Assembly: GCA_020310875.1 (NCBI GenBank) | Contig: CM035407.1 | Location: 197,799,392 to 197,863,391, forward strand | Origin: Ceratopteris richardii | Lineage: Eukaryota; Streptophyta; Polypodiopsida; Polypodiales; Pteridaceae | Reading direction: 5' to 3' | DNA: 64,000 bases | In this document: piece after piece, positions 10,064 through 21,544 of the stretch | How the letters are laid out: each line of letters begins with the position of its first letter | Position numbering within the stretch: the first letter of the stretch is position 1 | The notes under the pieces: model-generated | The model's input: only the letters and a program-made list of their open reading frames with translations | What the model was told of the DNA's origin: nothing | Databases searched by the model: none | Position numbers and translations under genes: made by a program

Positions 10064-12060
10064 AAGGATACTCATAGATCAATTCCATACCCAGCCTACA
10101 CACCTGTAGTATTTCCTGATGAAGAATTTGAACCTCATGGCTGGGCAAAAATTCTAGCAACAATGGATGTAGCCATCAATGAAGAACAATGGACACCCCA
10201 CTGTGATGAGGATGGCTATGATATTTCAGTCTTCTCAATAGAGCCACTCATGGGTGATTCGGTTCTTGAAGAATGCGAGCCTAGCACTGATGCAATTGAG
10301 GACGCAAGTGACTCCGATCTAGAGTCAATCATTATGGACCCACCTTTTGCATTAGATGAAGAATACTTCTATGAAGTAGAAGTTCACTCTCAGAGACATG
10401 AAGAGTTCACAAATGACATAAGGCTAACCACACAAGTGGCCACCAAGAGTGAAGGCAAGAAAAGGAAGAAGAGAGAAGTCACACTAAGAGAGGAAGAATC
10501 TTTGTTTGAGGTCCCAAAAAACTTCAAAAAATATGAGATAGATGATAGGAGAGTCATGGTAAGAATGCCTAAACGCGATGCACAAGCGAGAGAGGCCTAT
10601 GATAACAAAGAAACCACCAAGAAAATAGTTGTAGCCATAGAAGAAGGAGAAGAAAGATGCACATACATAGGACATGACCTGACGGAAGAAGAGGAGCAAG
10701 AGTTGATAGCCTTGCTAAGAGAGTATAGAGATGTACTCACTTGGAGTTACAAGGACTTAAAAGGTGTAGACCCTGACATATGCTCACACAAAATTCCCAT
10801 GACCTCAGATGCCAAACCATCCAAGCAGGAGCCATACACCTATAACGATAACTACACTGCTAAGATCAAGGAGGAGATAGATAGACTGGTAGAAGCTGGA
10901 TTCATCTATGAAATTGAGCACACTGAGTGGGTATCGCCCATTGTAGTGGTGCCCAAAAAGAATGGGAAGTTACGCGTATGCATCAACTTGAAGAAGGTTA
11001 ATGCACCCACCATTAGAGACAATTATCCACTTCCTATCATTGAGCATCTACTAGAAAAAGTAGCAGGCATGGAAGTGTACAGCTTCCTTGATGGATTTTC
11101 GGGCTACAATCAGGTAGCCATTGCTCCAGAGGATCAACATAAGACGGCTTTTGCCACAGAGTGGGGCATATTTGCTTTTCGAGTAATGCCATTTGGGCTT
11201 ACCAATGCACCCGCCACGTTTCAGAGGCTGATGTGTCATGTATTTAAAGAGTTCTTGAGGAAGAATTTAGAGGTCTATGTTGATGATCTTTGTGCTCATT
11301 CCAACATTAGACAAACACATATACCTGAACTCAGGCAAATCTTTGACAAATGTAGAGAATATCAAGTCTGCCTGAACCCAAAAAAGTGTGTTTTCATGGT
11401 CAGGCAAAGCAAGATTCTAGGACACATAGTGTCAAAGAATGGCATATCTACGGACGAGGAAAAAGTGAGAGCTATTGCAAAGCTACCTAGGCCAATGAAT
11501 ATCAAGGAAGTACAAGCTTTCATGGGGCATTGTGGTTATTACCGACGTTTATACACATGTATGCCATCATCGCAAAACCTTTGTATGGACTTTTGACTAA
11601 TTTTGAGTGGACAGATGAGTGTGAGAACTCCTTCAATGAGCTTAAACGACGATTATGTTCAGCACCAATCTTGACCACACCAGATTGGAATAAGCCCTTT
11701 CATGTTCTAGTGGATGCATCCAATTATGCTATTGGATGTGTACTCGCACAACCTACTGGTGAAGGTAATATGGATCTTCCAATTGCCTATGCTAGTAGAC
11801 AATTGAATGCAGCTGAATGAAATTATACCACCACTGAACAATAAGGACTAGGCATGGTGTATGCGGTTAAAAAGTTTAGACACTATTTGCTTGCAAACAA
11901 GTTTAAATTTTTTATTGATCATCAAGCACTGTTGTAATTGGTAAACAAGCCATGCAATACAGGTAGATTGGTGAGATGGTTCCTCTTACTAATGGAGTAT
12001 GACTTTGAAGTTGCGGTGAGGAAAGGTAAGACTCACTTGAGAGCGGACCACCTCTCAAGA
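10064..12060 (+). pseudogene. pol: Element I reverse transcriptase and RNase H (broken)
   Basis: Resumes element I after copia-A. An acidic linker (to about 10700) precedes the RT. RT motifs: [52 protein letters not shown] and the catalytic YVDD at 11276-11287. RNase H follows (HVLVDASNYAIGCVLAQP, PIAYASRQLNAAE). A frameshift near 11550 falls within YYRRF. Later stops lie in RNase H (11818-11820, a further TAA 24 bases on, and TAA near 11936). The order RT-RH-INT is typical of Ty3/gypsy. Confidence 0.93.
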
Positions 12061-13754
12061 CTCACATCCGGAGAAGCACCGCAAGGAGTATCAGATGATC
12101 TTCCTGATGCTTACTTGTTTAATTTGGAAGTGCTACCTTCGTGGGCTAAGCCATTAGTGCCAGTATTGACATACGGGCCTAACCACCCATTAATAAACAT
12201 ACAGGATAGGGAGATAGTAAAAGCCCAAAAGTACCATATCATGGAAGGGAGTATGTACAAGCACACAGATCAAGGAATCTTAGCTTGTTGTGTGGAAGAG
12301 GATGAGTACGCTAAATGGTTGCAATTAGCACACGTAGGTGCATTAGAGCAACACTATTCAAGGAAAAGAACTTTACAAACACTAAGGAGACTTGGAGTGC
12401 ATTGGCCGACTGGACGCCGATGTCCATAAGTTGTGTAAGGAATGTCCAGTCTGTCGAACTAGACCACCTGTGGAACACGCTACCTTGTACCAGGTGTCTC
12501 TAACACCAGATTGGAGTGAACCATTAGTAGCCTTCTTGAGGACAAAAACATTCCCTCAAGGTATGACCTTGACGAGGCAAAGAAGTTTAGAACAAGAAGC
12601 CCTAGACTACTCACTTATTAGTGATAATCTGTACAAGCGAGGAAAGGATGGATATCTACGGCTATGTGTCCATGAGAGCAAATATCTGAAGATCTTGGAA
12701 ACTGCTCACCAAGGTGTAGTAGGAGGACATTTTGGACCAGATTGGGTGATCAAGGCTATACTATTTGCAGGTCTTTGGTGGCCGACCCTTCACATGGATG
12801 CACATACCTGTGTGAAGCGGTGTGATGTCTGTCAGCGAACTCAATATCCTATACGCAAAGATGAGATGCCTTTGAAACCTATGATGGGTGGACATGCATT
12901 CTCTAAGTGGGGAATAGACTTCACCTAGGTCCCATTAATCCCCCAGCTAAGGGTTCCCATGCTGAATACATTATTGTGGCCACAGAATATCTAACCAAGT
13001 GGGTAGAAGTGAAAGCCACAACGAAGAATGATGCTCAAATGGCAGCTAAGTTCCTATTTGAGAATGTGTTTACCAGATACGGTCTACCCATAGAGCTAGT
13101 TAGTGATAGAGGGACCCACTTCTTGAATGAAGTCATTGAAAATCTTCTTCAAGAGTTCTTGGTGATACACAAGAAGTCTGCCCCCTATCACCCACAAGCT
13201 AATGGCCAAGCTGAGAGCACAAATAAGATTCTATTTAATGTATTGACAAAACTAGTGAATAATAAACACTCTGATTGGGACAAACAGCTACATCATGTTG
13301 TTTGGGCATACCGAGTTGCCTATAAAACGGTACTCCAAGCCACTCCCTTTCAAATGGTGTTTGGTCAAAATGTAGTGCTACCATTGGACTTCTTAATACC
13401 TACACTAAAAGTAGCACAAGAGCATGAGTGGACGGGTCATGAACTCTCTTCGAGGATTTTTGATTTGGAACTACTAGGTGAAACAAGACTTAGAGTGGCA
13501 ACAAGAATATATGCAGCTTAGAAAAGACAGAAGGCGTACTTTGATGCCCATGTTAAGGATAAAGGCTTGAAGGCAGGAGATCTAGTACTAGTCTACACAT
13601 TGAAGCAACATGCATGGAAATTAGAGAAGAGAGGCTATGGACCCATGATTATCAATAGGATCTCCACAAGTGGAGCAGTTCAATTAGCTACACTAGAAGG
13701 TGATGTTCTTCCTAGTTACATTAGCGGATGCACAGTCAAGTTATATTAGGAGCC
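12061..13754 (+). pseudogene. pol: Element I integrase with two H2C2 modules (broken)
   Basis: A first H2C2 zinc-binding module lies at about 12325-12450 (LAHVGALEQHYS to CKECPVC). After a linker of about 85 residues a second follows at about 12700-12850 (AHQGVVGGHFGP to CDVCQRT). The catalytic core has WGIDF, VSDRGTHF and NGQAESTNK (D, D, E). A GPY/F-like C-terminal module is present (KRGYGPMIINRISTSGAVQL). No chromodomain is seen. Frameshifts occur near 12410 and 12915, and stops include 13519-13521. Integrase inserts the cDNA into host DNA; this copy cannot. Confidence 0.9.
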
Positions 13755-14646
13755 CCTCACGGAGGAGATGTTAAATCGACTCAATACTGCAAAGAAACAT
13801 AAAGAAGAGGAAAAGCGAATTCGAGAAGAGGCACGACAGAGCAGTGGAACACATCTGAAGAATGAAATTGAGAAGACAGTGCAGAGATCGGCCTAGGACA
13901 GAGGCCTATGCAGCTCAAGGATATCATATGGCTATGTGTGAAGTTTCAGGTATTAGCTCTCATAGAATAATTGATCGATGTCCTTTTGTAACCTTAGAGA
14001 TAAGACAAGGAAAGAGTGCAAGGACTGTAAGGGCCTTGATTGACTCAGGTGCAGCCACTAGTGTTGTTAAACTTTCTTGCTGTCAAAAGTTGAAATTAAG
14101 TATCAATCCTATAGAAGCATATCTCATAGGATTAGGAGGTGTGGAAACCCCTTGCATGGGCAAGGTGGAACTTCGCCTCTACATGCAAGATCTTTTAATG
14201 ATAGTTAAAGTACTAGTGTGTCAAGATGAGGATCTCACTGAACCTCTTGTCTTGGGTCAAGACTGGATCTATGATCATGCAGTCAACCTAAACCTAAGAA
14301 GTGGACTTCTTCAGGTCTGGGTAAATCAGAATCGCGTTACAATTGAGTTAGAAAATGGAGCACTCAAGGAACTAGGAAAGGCACACACTCCTGGTCCTTA
14401 TAGGAGTACACATGAATATGACGATGCTATTCTTGTCCAAAACTATGTGATGCAGAGGGATGTTTTTCTCAACAAAGAATTCAAGGATACGATGGAACTC
14501 CCTTCTTTTCCAAAGGCGGTAGAAGCACGACAATCAAAGGAGTACCAATTGCAGAGGAAGCAAATGATGCTCCAAGCCAAAAGAAAATACGAAGCAAGGT
14601 GTCTCTGCCATCGACACAAGTGTGGGTGCAGAAAGGCGAGCACCCT
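13755..14646 (+). pseudogene. Element I second retropepsin-like domain (PR2), cut by element II
   Basis: Lies downstream of the integrase in the same polyprotein position as in elements II, IV and V. After a basic helical stretch comes HMAMCEVSGISSHRI, then a retropepsin-like fold signature: RALIDSGAATS at about 14034-14066, LIGLGGVETPCMG in the flap/mid region, and PLVLGQDWIYDH near the C-terminus. The segment 13862-14668 is open. The last residues before the insertion (QVWVQKGEHP) begin the WVPK-motif linker, which continues at 32071. It is distinct in sequence from PR1. Function in maturation is inferred, not shown. Confidence 0.8.
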
Positions 14647-15285
14647 TGTTGCTCTAGCACAATGGTGAGAACCACGTTAAGAAGCTCCACCTCCTTAATG
14701 TCAATCCGCGGAAGAGATAGGAGTCATATGAAGATCGTGAATGTGAGATGAAGTGAGAGTGAAGGTGAGAAGCATAGAAATGCACACACGCATGCACACA
14801 CACCACGAAGAGACAAGCAAGACACAATGGAAGGTGGGAAATTAGCTCTATTACTCAAGAACACTATTACAAGCTCAAAATAGCTCTAAGCTCACACTAG
14901 CCAACCTCAAAAATGAGCTCTCTAGCTCTTTTTATAGTTTCTAGACTAGTTTTGACCGGTTTCACATCTAGTGACCGGCATAGTTAAAAATTAGGTCCTA
15001 GATGCTATTTGGAAGGGTAAACGGTATCTAATAAATAACGAAAATTGGTACGCGCATTATACCTAAGCTCCTCAAGCTCGAGGACTCCTCGGCTTGCACA
15101 AAATGGAGCTGTGGATTACAAAATGGGGTTTTCTATGTTACATATGTTACAATAGTGATAAGAATCACTGTTGGAGGTTTTTGGAAAGTATCTGAAAACA
15201 TAATTATTTGAAAAACGATTCGACTGGCTCCCTGCTTTGTCGTTACATGCTTCCGTGTCGTCTGTGCCTCTGGCTGCTTCTAACA
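14647..15285 (-). repeat. Element II 3' LTR
   Basis: 639 bp. On the + strand it runs TGTTGCTCTAGC to GCTGCTTCTAACA. A TATA box (TATAAAAA in element sense) is at 14929-14936 in the stretch CTATAAAAAGAGCTAGAGAG, which is shared by the LTRs of I and V and, with one change, IV. The ORF3 frame ends within it at 15243. Confidence 0.97.
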
Positions 15286-18200
15286 CCCCCCTCCCTCTCG
15301 CTTCTGTCGTCCCTAACAGAACCTTGCTGTGAGGTCTGCCGGATATAGTTCTGTAGGAGGTCTTGAGCGAGGGTGTGCTCGGAGATACGAATGCCTCGGG
15401 CCAGGTCTGCCTCGAGTTTCTCCCAGTCGATTGGTTGCGGTTCTTCCGGTGGCGGGAGCTGATAGTGTGTGGAATAGACCATTCGTTCACAGGCAAATAA
15501 TTGTAATAAATGTGTAGGCCTGCTTATGAATACCTCTGAATGGTATTCCCAAAAACCGGTTGTGAACATCTCTTCGAATGTCTGCTTGTAGCACGCCGGT
15601 AGGTACTTTATTCTGCAGTGCCAGGCATAACAAACCCGTAGCGATGGCGTAGTACTCATATCATATACCAGATCGAAATTGCCATGCTCAAAGCCCGGGG
15701 TGTTGACATGTGGTGCCTTGACGCATCGGAAGACTTTAAAAATCATTTGCATCATGTCAAAGATTTTGACAGTCATATGCGCTGCTATATCATCCATATG
15801 CTTTAATCTAGGGAGCCAGTGGCGAATTGTAGCCATCATGTAGCCAACAGTTGGTAACTCAATGGGTGGCTTAAAATAGGGGTAATTCAACCAGTCTTGG
15901 CACTGCTTATTGTTTTGTACCTTAATAGCAAAGGCAGTCCAGGAGCGGCGTCGTGGCACTGGTCCCCAACACGTGTTATACTTCAAGTGCAAAGGTGCCT
16001 TTACCCATGTACTCATCATTTCTGGATACTTCTGTAGTAAATCTTTGAGCCACTCTGGTTGATAGATCTCTCCTTGCTGCGCATCTAGTGGCAAATCGTC
16101 CTCCTCAAATTGAGTTGCATGCGATGGTTTCTTACCTGTCTCTTTCTCAATGGCTAACTGGTATTCGGCCATTAACATGAAATACGGTTTATACTGTAGC
16201 TCATGCCCAGATATGTATCGTCGAGGGGCCAAATGAGCAAAGAATGGAGACTGTAATATTCGTTCTTCTATCATCGCCATGGCGTGTAATTGTGTCTCTA
16301 CTCTCGCTGAGTGCGTTGTTCCAATCTCCTCAATAGTCTTCATCCACACGAGGGTCGGAAGTTCGTACGTCATCTGACCTTCGACCGTGACGCGTCCGCC
16401 TGGGATGGGTTGTGGCTCGTACGCTTCTTCAAATGTTTCCTCCACCAGGATGGTGATCGTTTCTTCCTCAGCTGGAAGCTCAGGTGGGGAATCTGGCCTT
16501 GGTGGCGCGTCATATACTGCAATCCTTGCTTCAAGGGTCGATACCTGGGCCCGTAATGAGTTGAGTTCCTCTAGGAGGTCAGGAGAGGGGTCCACAGGTG
16601 CTGGTATGTCGTGGTGTGCCGGTTCTCGTAACTGGAGTAATTTGTGATCTTCTTTGAGTTTCTGTAACTCCTCGTTCATGCGGTCGTATTCATCTAGCAA
16701 TCTTACATGATCGTCTAGCAGCATTCTCATCGAGTCTGAAGGAATGGCTTTGAACCTGCTAGGACTGAGTGGTTGGTCTGGGTGGTCGAGCGCTGCTTCT
16801 AAGTTTTCTCGGTTCTGATCCTGTAAGCACTGGTTTTCTTCCTTGGCGGCTGCTAGGTGTCTTCGTAGTAAGCCCATGTTTCGTGTTAGCGTTGCATTGC
16901 GGACTGTCTGGGCTCTTAATAAGTTGTCCAGGTCAGCAGTTGCTTCCTTGGTCTTGTCTTCGCTTTCTAGTTCCAATTTGTGATAAGCCTCGCGTAATTC
17001 CTGGTAGCGGGTGTTCAGAGAGGCATTCTCAATAGACAATAAGTTAAGCTGTGACTGTAAGTCATTCGTTGTCCTCTGCAGCTGCTGATAATTATCACCA
17101 AGAGATGTGAACTCATCTCTGACTTGCGTCATACACATGAACATCTGTCGGAATGCATTATCTACAGTGGGTGATAGTATTAACGGGGTGCTAAATGAAG
17201 ATGCAGTTGGTGTAGATGCAACGGGAACGGGGAATGGGGATGGGAAGGTGGATGATGTAGTGATTGTTGAAAATTGTGATGTGCCTAAAAATGTTTGTGC
17301 TGTGAGTGAAGTGAGTGATGGTGCAGTGGGTGGTGAGATGTCCATGTCAGTGGACGTATCTAGTGCGGTGACCGTGAATATGGGTGTGATCGTGGGTGCT
17401 CGTGCTGGTGTAAATACGAGATTTACAAATGTTGAGGGGTAATTTATAGGGGGGCTGGCTGGAGTAGCTTGGTGGAAAGGGGAAAGAGGGGTTACAGTGG
17501 GTCGGGGAGGTGAGACGGGGGAGAAGGTTAACGGCGGGGGGAATGGGAAGAGGGGTCTTGGAGTTGTGGGGAAAGATGGAAAAGATTGATGAAGGAGTGG
17601 GTTGGGTAGAAAGGTGGGTGTGGGAGGGGGTAGATTAGGGCTGATGGGTGCGGGAATTGTGGGGTGAGTGGTCGTAAAGACGATTTCTGCAACGCCACCG
17701 GCGAATGAAGATGTGGGTCTGGGGGAAGGAGGGTGAAGAGGGGAGGCTGGATGGACGGGTGGTGAGAGAGGAGCGGTTGGGGTGGTCGGTACTTCAGTGA
17801 CTGCTGAGGTAGGTATAGTTGTAGTGCGGGGTGGGGAATCTACAATGATGGTTTCTACGGCCAATGAACTTTCGGGGACGAGGCGTGCCTCCCTGGCTTG
17901 TTCTGAAGATTGTGCTCCGGTTGGTACACGAATGTATTCGCCGGGCTTTGAAAGTAGTCGTACTCTACGGGGGTCAAACTGTGGCAGTGGCTTTCGTTGC
18001 AAGTACCTGAGTGCCTCGTTGGAGCCTACTGATTGGACTAATTCTTTGAATCCTTTGATATAGGCGTCTTTGAATCCGGCTGTGACAAGTTCTTGTTCTA
18101 TTATTTTTTGGCTCTCTTCCTCTGTCAGCTTCTTGCGTGCCCAAACTCTTTCCATAGTTCTATACAGCTTTTTGATAGCTAGAGTGTAAGCTGCTGCCTC

Positions 18201-19747
18201 GTAAGTTTCATCTTCATGGGTACTTGTATCGCCATGTGTGTCGGTTTGTTGGCCTTGGCCATCTGTCTGTTCCTGCTCTTGGGATTCATGTGTTCCCTGG
18301 CTAGCTTCGTCGTCTCCTTCGTCGTCATCGGTTGCTGTCCTTTCGTCATCAGAGCTGGACACGACCTGTCCTTGTGGCTGATCCGTGGGTGTGGTAGGGT
18401 AGCTAGGCCTTTCAAATTCTTGAGAAAACATTTGTCCTTCTGAAAACTGGAACTCATTGGAGAATGCATCGGGCATCTCAAAATCAAACGTTTGGTCCAG
18501 TGGCTCTGCTTGTCCTGGTTCTAAATGCAGTATTGGAAAAGAGAAAGCTTCCGCACCGATAGTGGTGGGAAGTTCAGCTGCTGTGGTGATAGGTTATGTG
18601 GTTGTGGCTGCTTGGGGTGCAACATTACTGGTGGTGCCCTCCGGCGTAACTGGTCTTGATAACCGTATACGAATTGGTGGTACTGTGGGAGTGGCTGCTG
18701 TTGGTGACTGCTCTGGAGATGGTTGTGGCGAGGGTGATTCTGGGACTTGTAGGCACGGGATAGTACCTCTCATCCGCTTTCCGCTCTGCCTTTGCTAGAC
18801 TTTCTAGCCTTCATAGTGGTGCCTTTAAATGCTTTCAGTTCCTCACTGGTCATGGCATGCTCTATGGGTAAATCATATGCCAAGCACATATATATGATCC
18901 TGGTGAGGGCGCAGCACCCATTGATTACCTTCTTTCGCTCCCACCTATGTTGTGCCAAATAGAGCTGATCAATGATCCAGCTGGCTAGATCAACCGTTTG
19001 CGGTCTAGTATATGCTAAGTACAATCCAAACCAGATTCTCTTGTGAGGCATGGTAAAACGATCCTGAGCTGGAAAAGCAAAGTGCTGCATGCATATCCGT
19101 AATGGCTTAGAAAGCTCAGGGGTTATGGCTGAAATATCCTCCCACTTAGTTACGTCACCACGTTTCATCTGCTCTGGGACTAGCCGTTCTTTCTCCGTTG
19201 GAGTGTGTGTTCCATGTATTTTTAGAGCTGCGCGAATCAAATCTTTAGACAAATAGAACCTTCTAAATGGAGGATCATTTACCAAGGATGGTAACATGAA
19301 AGTGCCAGGTAGATCCTTGTTCTCTGAAGCCGTTAAGGTGGTTACCAAGTAAAAGCATCTGTAAAAATCGGGTTTAGGCAGAGGGTCACTAAAGTATTCT
19401 GTAAATCCCGCTCGTGCCCAAACGTGTGTTAAATCTTGTGTATTCTGCAGTCCTTCAAATTCTCTTGAAAAGAACTGGTACTTGGTCCATGTGCGAAGAT
19501 CAAATGCCAAATTGGCCTCAAATATGAATTCAGCGTCTGCTAAAGTTCCTGCTAGGCCTTGAAACCAATGAGAATTACGATGAATCTTCTCGGTATATCC
19601 TCTAGGAGGATCATTGATTGGCATGGGTCCTGGGAAACCTTGAAACTCTGGTGGTTGCATCGTAGGATAAGATTCCGCTAGTAATTCTCCAATAGTGGCC
19701 ATCGGTGCACTTGGGCCAGCTTCTGATGGTCCTGCTTCGGTTTGCAT
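15243..19747 (-). pseudogene. Element II ORF3: large structural-type protein of unknown function
   Basis: Separate ORF starting at ATG 19747. The N-terminal globular domain (about 325 codons) contains NSHWFQGLAG, FFSREFEGLQN, LRICMQHFAFPAQDRFTMPH and WIIDQLYLAQHRWERKK. A frameshift near 18775 and a TAA at 18594-18596 precede a long open stretch (15243-18476). That stretch has a Glu/Gln-rich segment, a Pro/Thr/Ser-rich linker (about 17200-17850), coiled coils (about 16560-17150) and a conserved C-terminal domain (YKPYFMLMAEYQLAIE, CYAWHCRIKYLPACYKQTFEEMF), ending QGSVRDDRSEREGG. It sits where Athila elements carry their env-like ORF, and the N-terminus recalls the plant ATHILA ORF/Transposase_32 proteins. 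No signal peptide or membrane segment is evident, so I do not call it env. Confidence 0.75.
15286..15299 (-). promoter_or_regulatory. Element II polypurine tract
   Basis: In element sense CGAGAGGGAGGGGG abuts the 3' LTR. It lies inside the ORF3 frame and encodes EREGG. Confidence 0.9.
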
Positions 19748-19978
19748 GATGACTGATGAGCTAATGGAAAAGATCTGCTACAAAAGATTAACACATTAGT
19801 ATGGAAATTAATTATGATCCCATTAAGGTGAGACCGCAATCCCTTTCCATAACTGATGTGTAACCCGTGTAGCCAAGTGTTGTGAAGTGATTGATGCAAT
19901 GATTTTTTGCAAAACTAATGCAGGTCTCTAGACACCTACATGGTTCATATTATGCCTGCAATTCTTGATGAGCTTTTA
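19748..19978 (-). other. Element II spacer between the polyprotein and ORF3
   Basis: About 230 bp non-coding gap. It contains a 3' splice-site-like run in element sense (AATCTTTTGTAGCAG, about 19775-19789) roughly 30 nt upstream of the ORF3 ATG. Similar runs occur at the same place in elements I and IV. Confidence 0.5.
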
Positions 19979-21544
19979 TTATGCATGATGTGGGGTTTGG
20001 GTGTATGAATTTATACAAGGTTTGGTTGAAGGTGAATTAGTACAAGGGTGGAGTTTAAATGGGGTGGGAGAGTTGTTAGATAATGGGGTACAAGAAGACG
20101 TTTGGATACGTTTCGGTATCCATTTCCTAAGAGTCTTGGAGTGGGTGGTATGTTTCTGCTGAGGGACAAAAAGCGGTATCGGGTTTGGTGGTATTGAAGG
20201 ATGAAAAGATTTCGGAGGGGTATATATTACATGGCTAGAGGGTTGGGCTATAATACATTGTTTGGGTACCCAAATCCGCATGGGTGTGGGTCGATTGATA
20301 AGATACTTCTTGGCGATCCAAATCTGCCGAGTATTTGTACTTGGGGAAGAAGATCGAGGGGACTTTGGATGCTGACTCTGCTTTTGTTGAAACTTTGTCC
20401 TGTTCTTGTCTGCAGTGTTGCCAATAGCCTGTGGTTGCTGTCCTTTTGGCACCCATATTTGTTTCGTGCCACTTGTTCTGTGATGTTGATACTGCTGCTT
20501 TCCTTGCCTTGTCTGGTGGTGTTGTCGGTCTGGGTTCCTCTGTTGTGGTTGACTCCTTCGTGGTTGGGTTTGAGAGGTCCATTGGACGCTCTGCTTTGGA
20601 AAAGAAGGGAGATCCAACACTTGCGTGACCTGCCCATTAGGAAGTGATTCGTTATTTATCTTTAATCTAGGCCAGTCCGCAGCAAGTTTGGAAGGATGAG
20701 CACCGCAGGGTGTTGTGCTCATTTGGCCGCTGATGCAACCCACCTGACCGCTGATTGTGTTCATCTGCCCTAGCGGTTGGGTAGCTGCCCCTTCTAGTTT
20801 GCAGGAAGCCCCAGGGAAGATCTCCTGTCGTCCTTCTGATTGACAATTGTCCCTAGCCAAGCCCGAGTGGGTTGGAGTAGACGTAACGTGACTGGTCTGA
20901 CCCAAGATCTTCCGGTCTTCCGTCGCATGCGTTTCATAGGGTCTAGGGTTACAAACCTCAATCGGAATGCCGTTAGGGAAGTCAAGCGGTATCACTCGCT
21001 TCTGTTCTAAGGTTCCAATCTGTAAGGAGCCTTGTCTAAGATTTAGGTCCACTGAGTGATCGTATAGCCAATCTTGGCCAAGGATTAGGGGTTCTATCAG
21101 GTCGTCATCATGGCACACGAGTAGCTTCGCTGTCATGGTCACTTCGTTAATGAGGATAGGAAGGTCCACCTCACCCATGAAAGGGGTTTCCATGCCTCCT
21201 AGCCCTATGAGGTATGCCTCAATTGGCCGCATTTCTATTCCTGAATCCTTATAGTGGGACCATCTAATAGCACTAGTCGCAGCACCTGAGTCAATTAAAG
21301 CCCTGAGCTCTTGGCAAGGGTTGCCGTGCTCTAGCCTAACTGTAATGAATGGTCTCCTGTCCACTATACTAGGATGAGTGTTGGACTTTACTTGGCACAT
21401 GGCCATGGGGTATCTGGGTGTAGTTTCCAGATGGTTATAGTGTTCTCTCCCTAGTCCTTGTCTTCTTAACTTCATGCGTTTAATGCGTTCTATTGCTTCT
21501 GCCTGAGCTTCCGCTCGTATTCTATTTTCTTCCTCCTTACGCTT
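19979..21544 (-). pseudogene. Element II PR2 domain and W-V-P-K linker
   Basis: Same frame as pol, after the TAG at 21545-21547, then open to 19979. It starts with a charged helix (KRKEEENRIRAEAQ) followed by HYNHLETTPRYPMAMCQVKS. The second retropepsin-like domain then has RALIDSGAATSAI (about 21275-21312), LIGLGGMETPFMG and PLILGQDWLYDHSVDLNL. The basic, Gln/Pro-rich tail carries four spaced copies of a short motif: KQIWVPK (about 20450), RQIWIAK (about 20315), RIWVPKQ (about 20270) and RKWIPKR (about 20115). The domain is in addition to PR1. Its role (extra protease, or a non-catalytic binding fold) is unknown. Confidence 0.8.

Noticed and set aside
16311..18798. Val/Gly-rich + strand open frames opposite element II ORF3
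   Set aside because: They mirror the Pro/Thr-rich linker of ORF3 on the other strand.
15243..19747. ORF3 as a retroviral-type envelope gene
   Set aside because: No signal peptide, no hydrophobic membrane anchor and no fusion-peptide-like segment are seen. Position alone is not enough.
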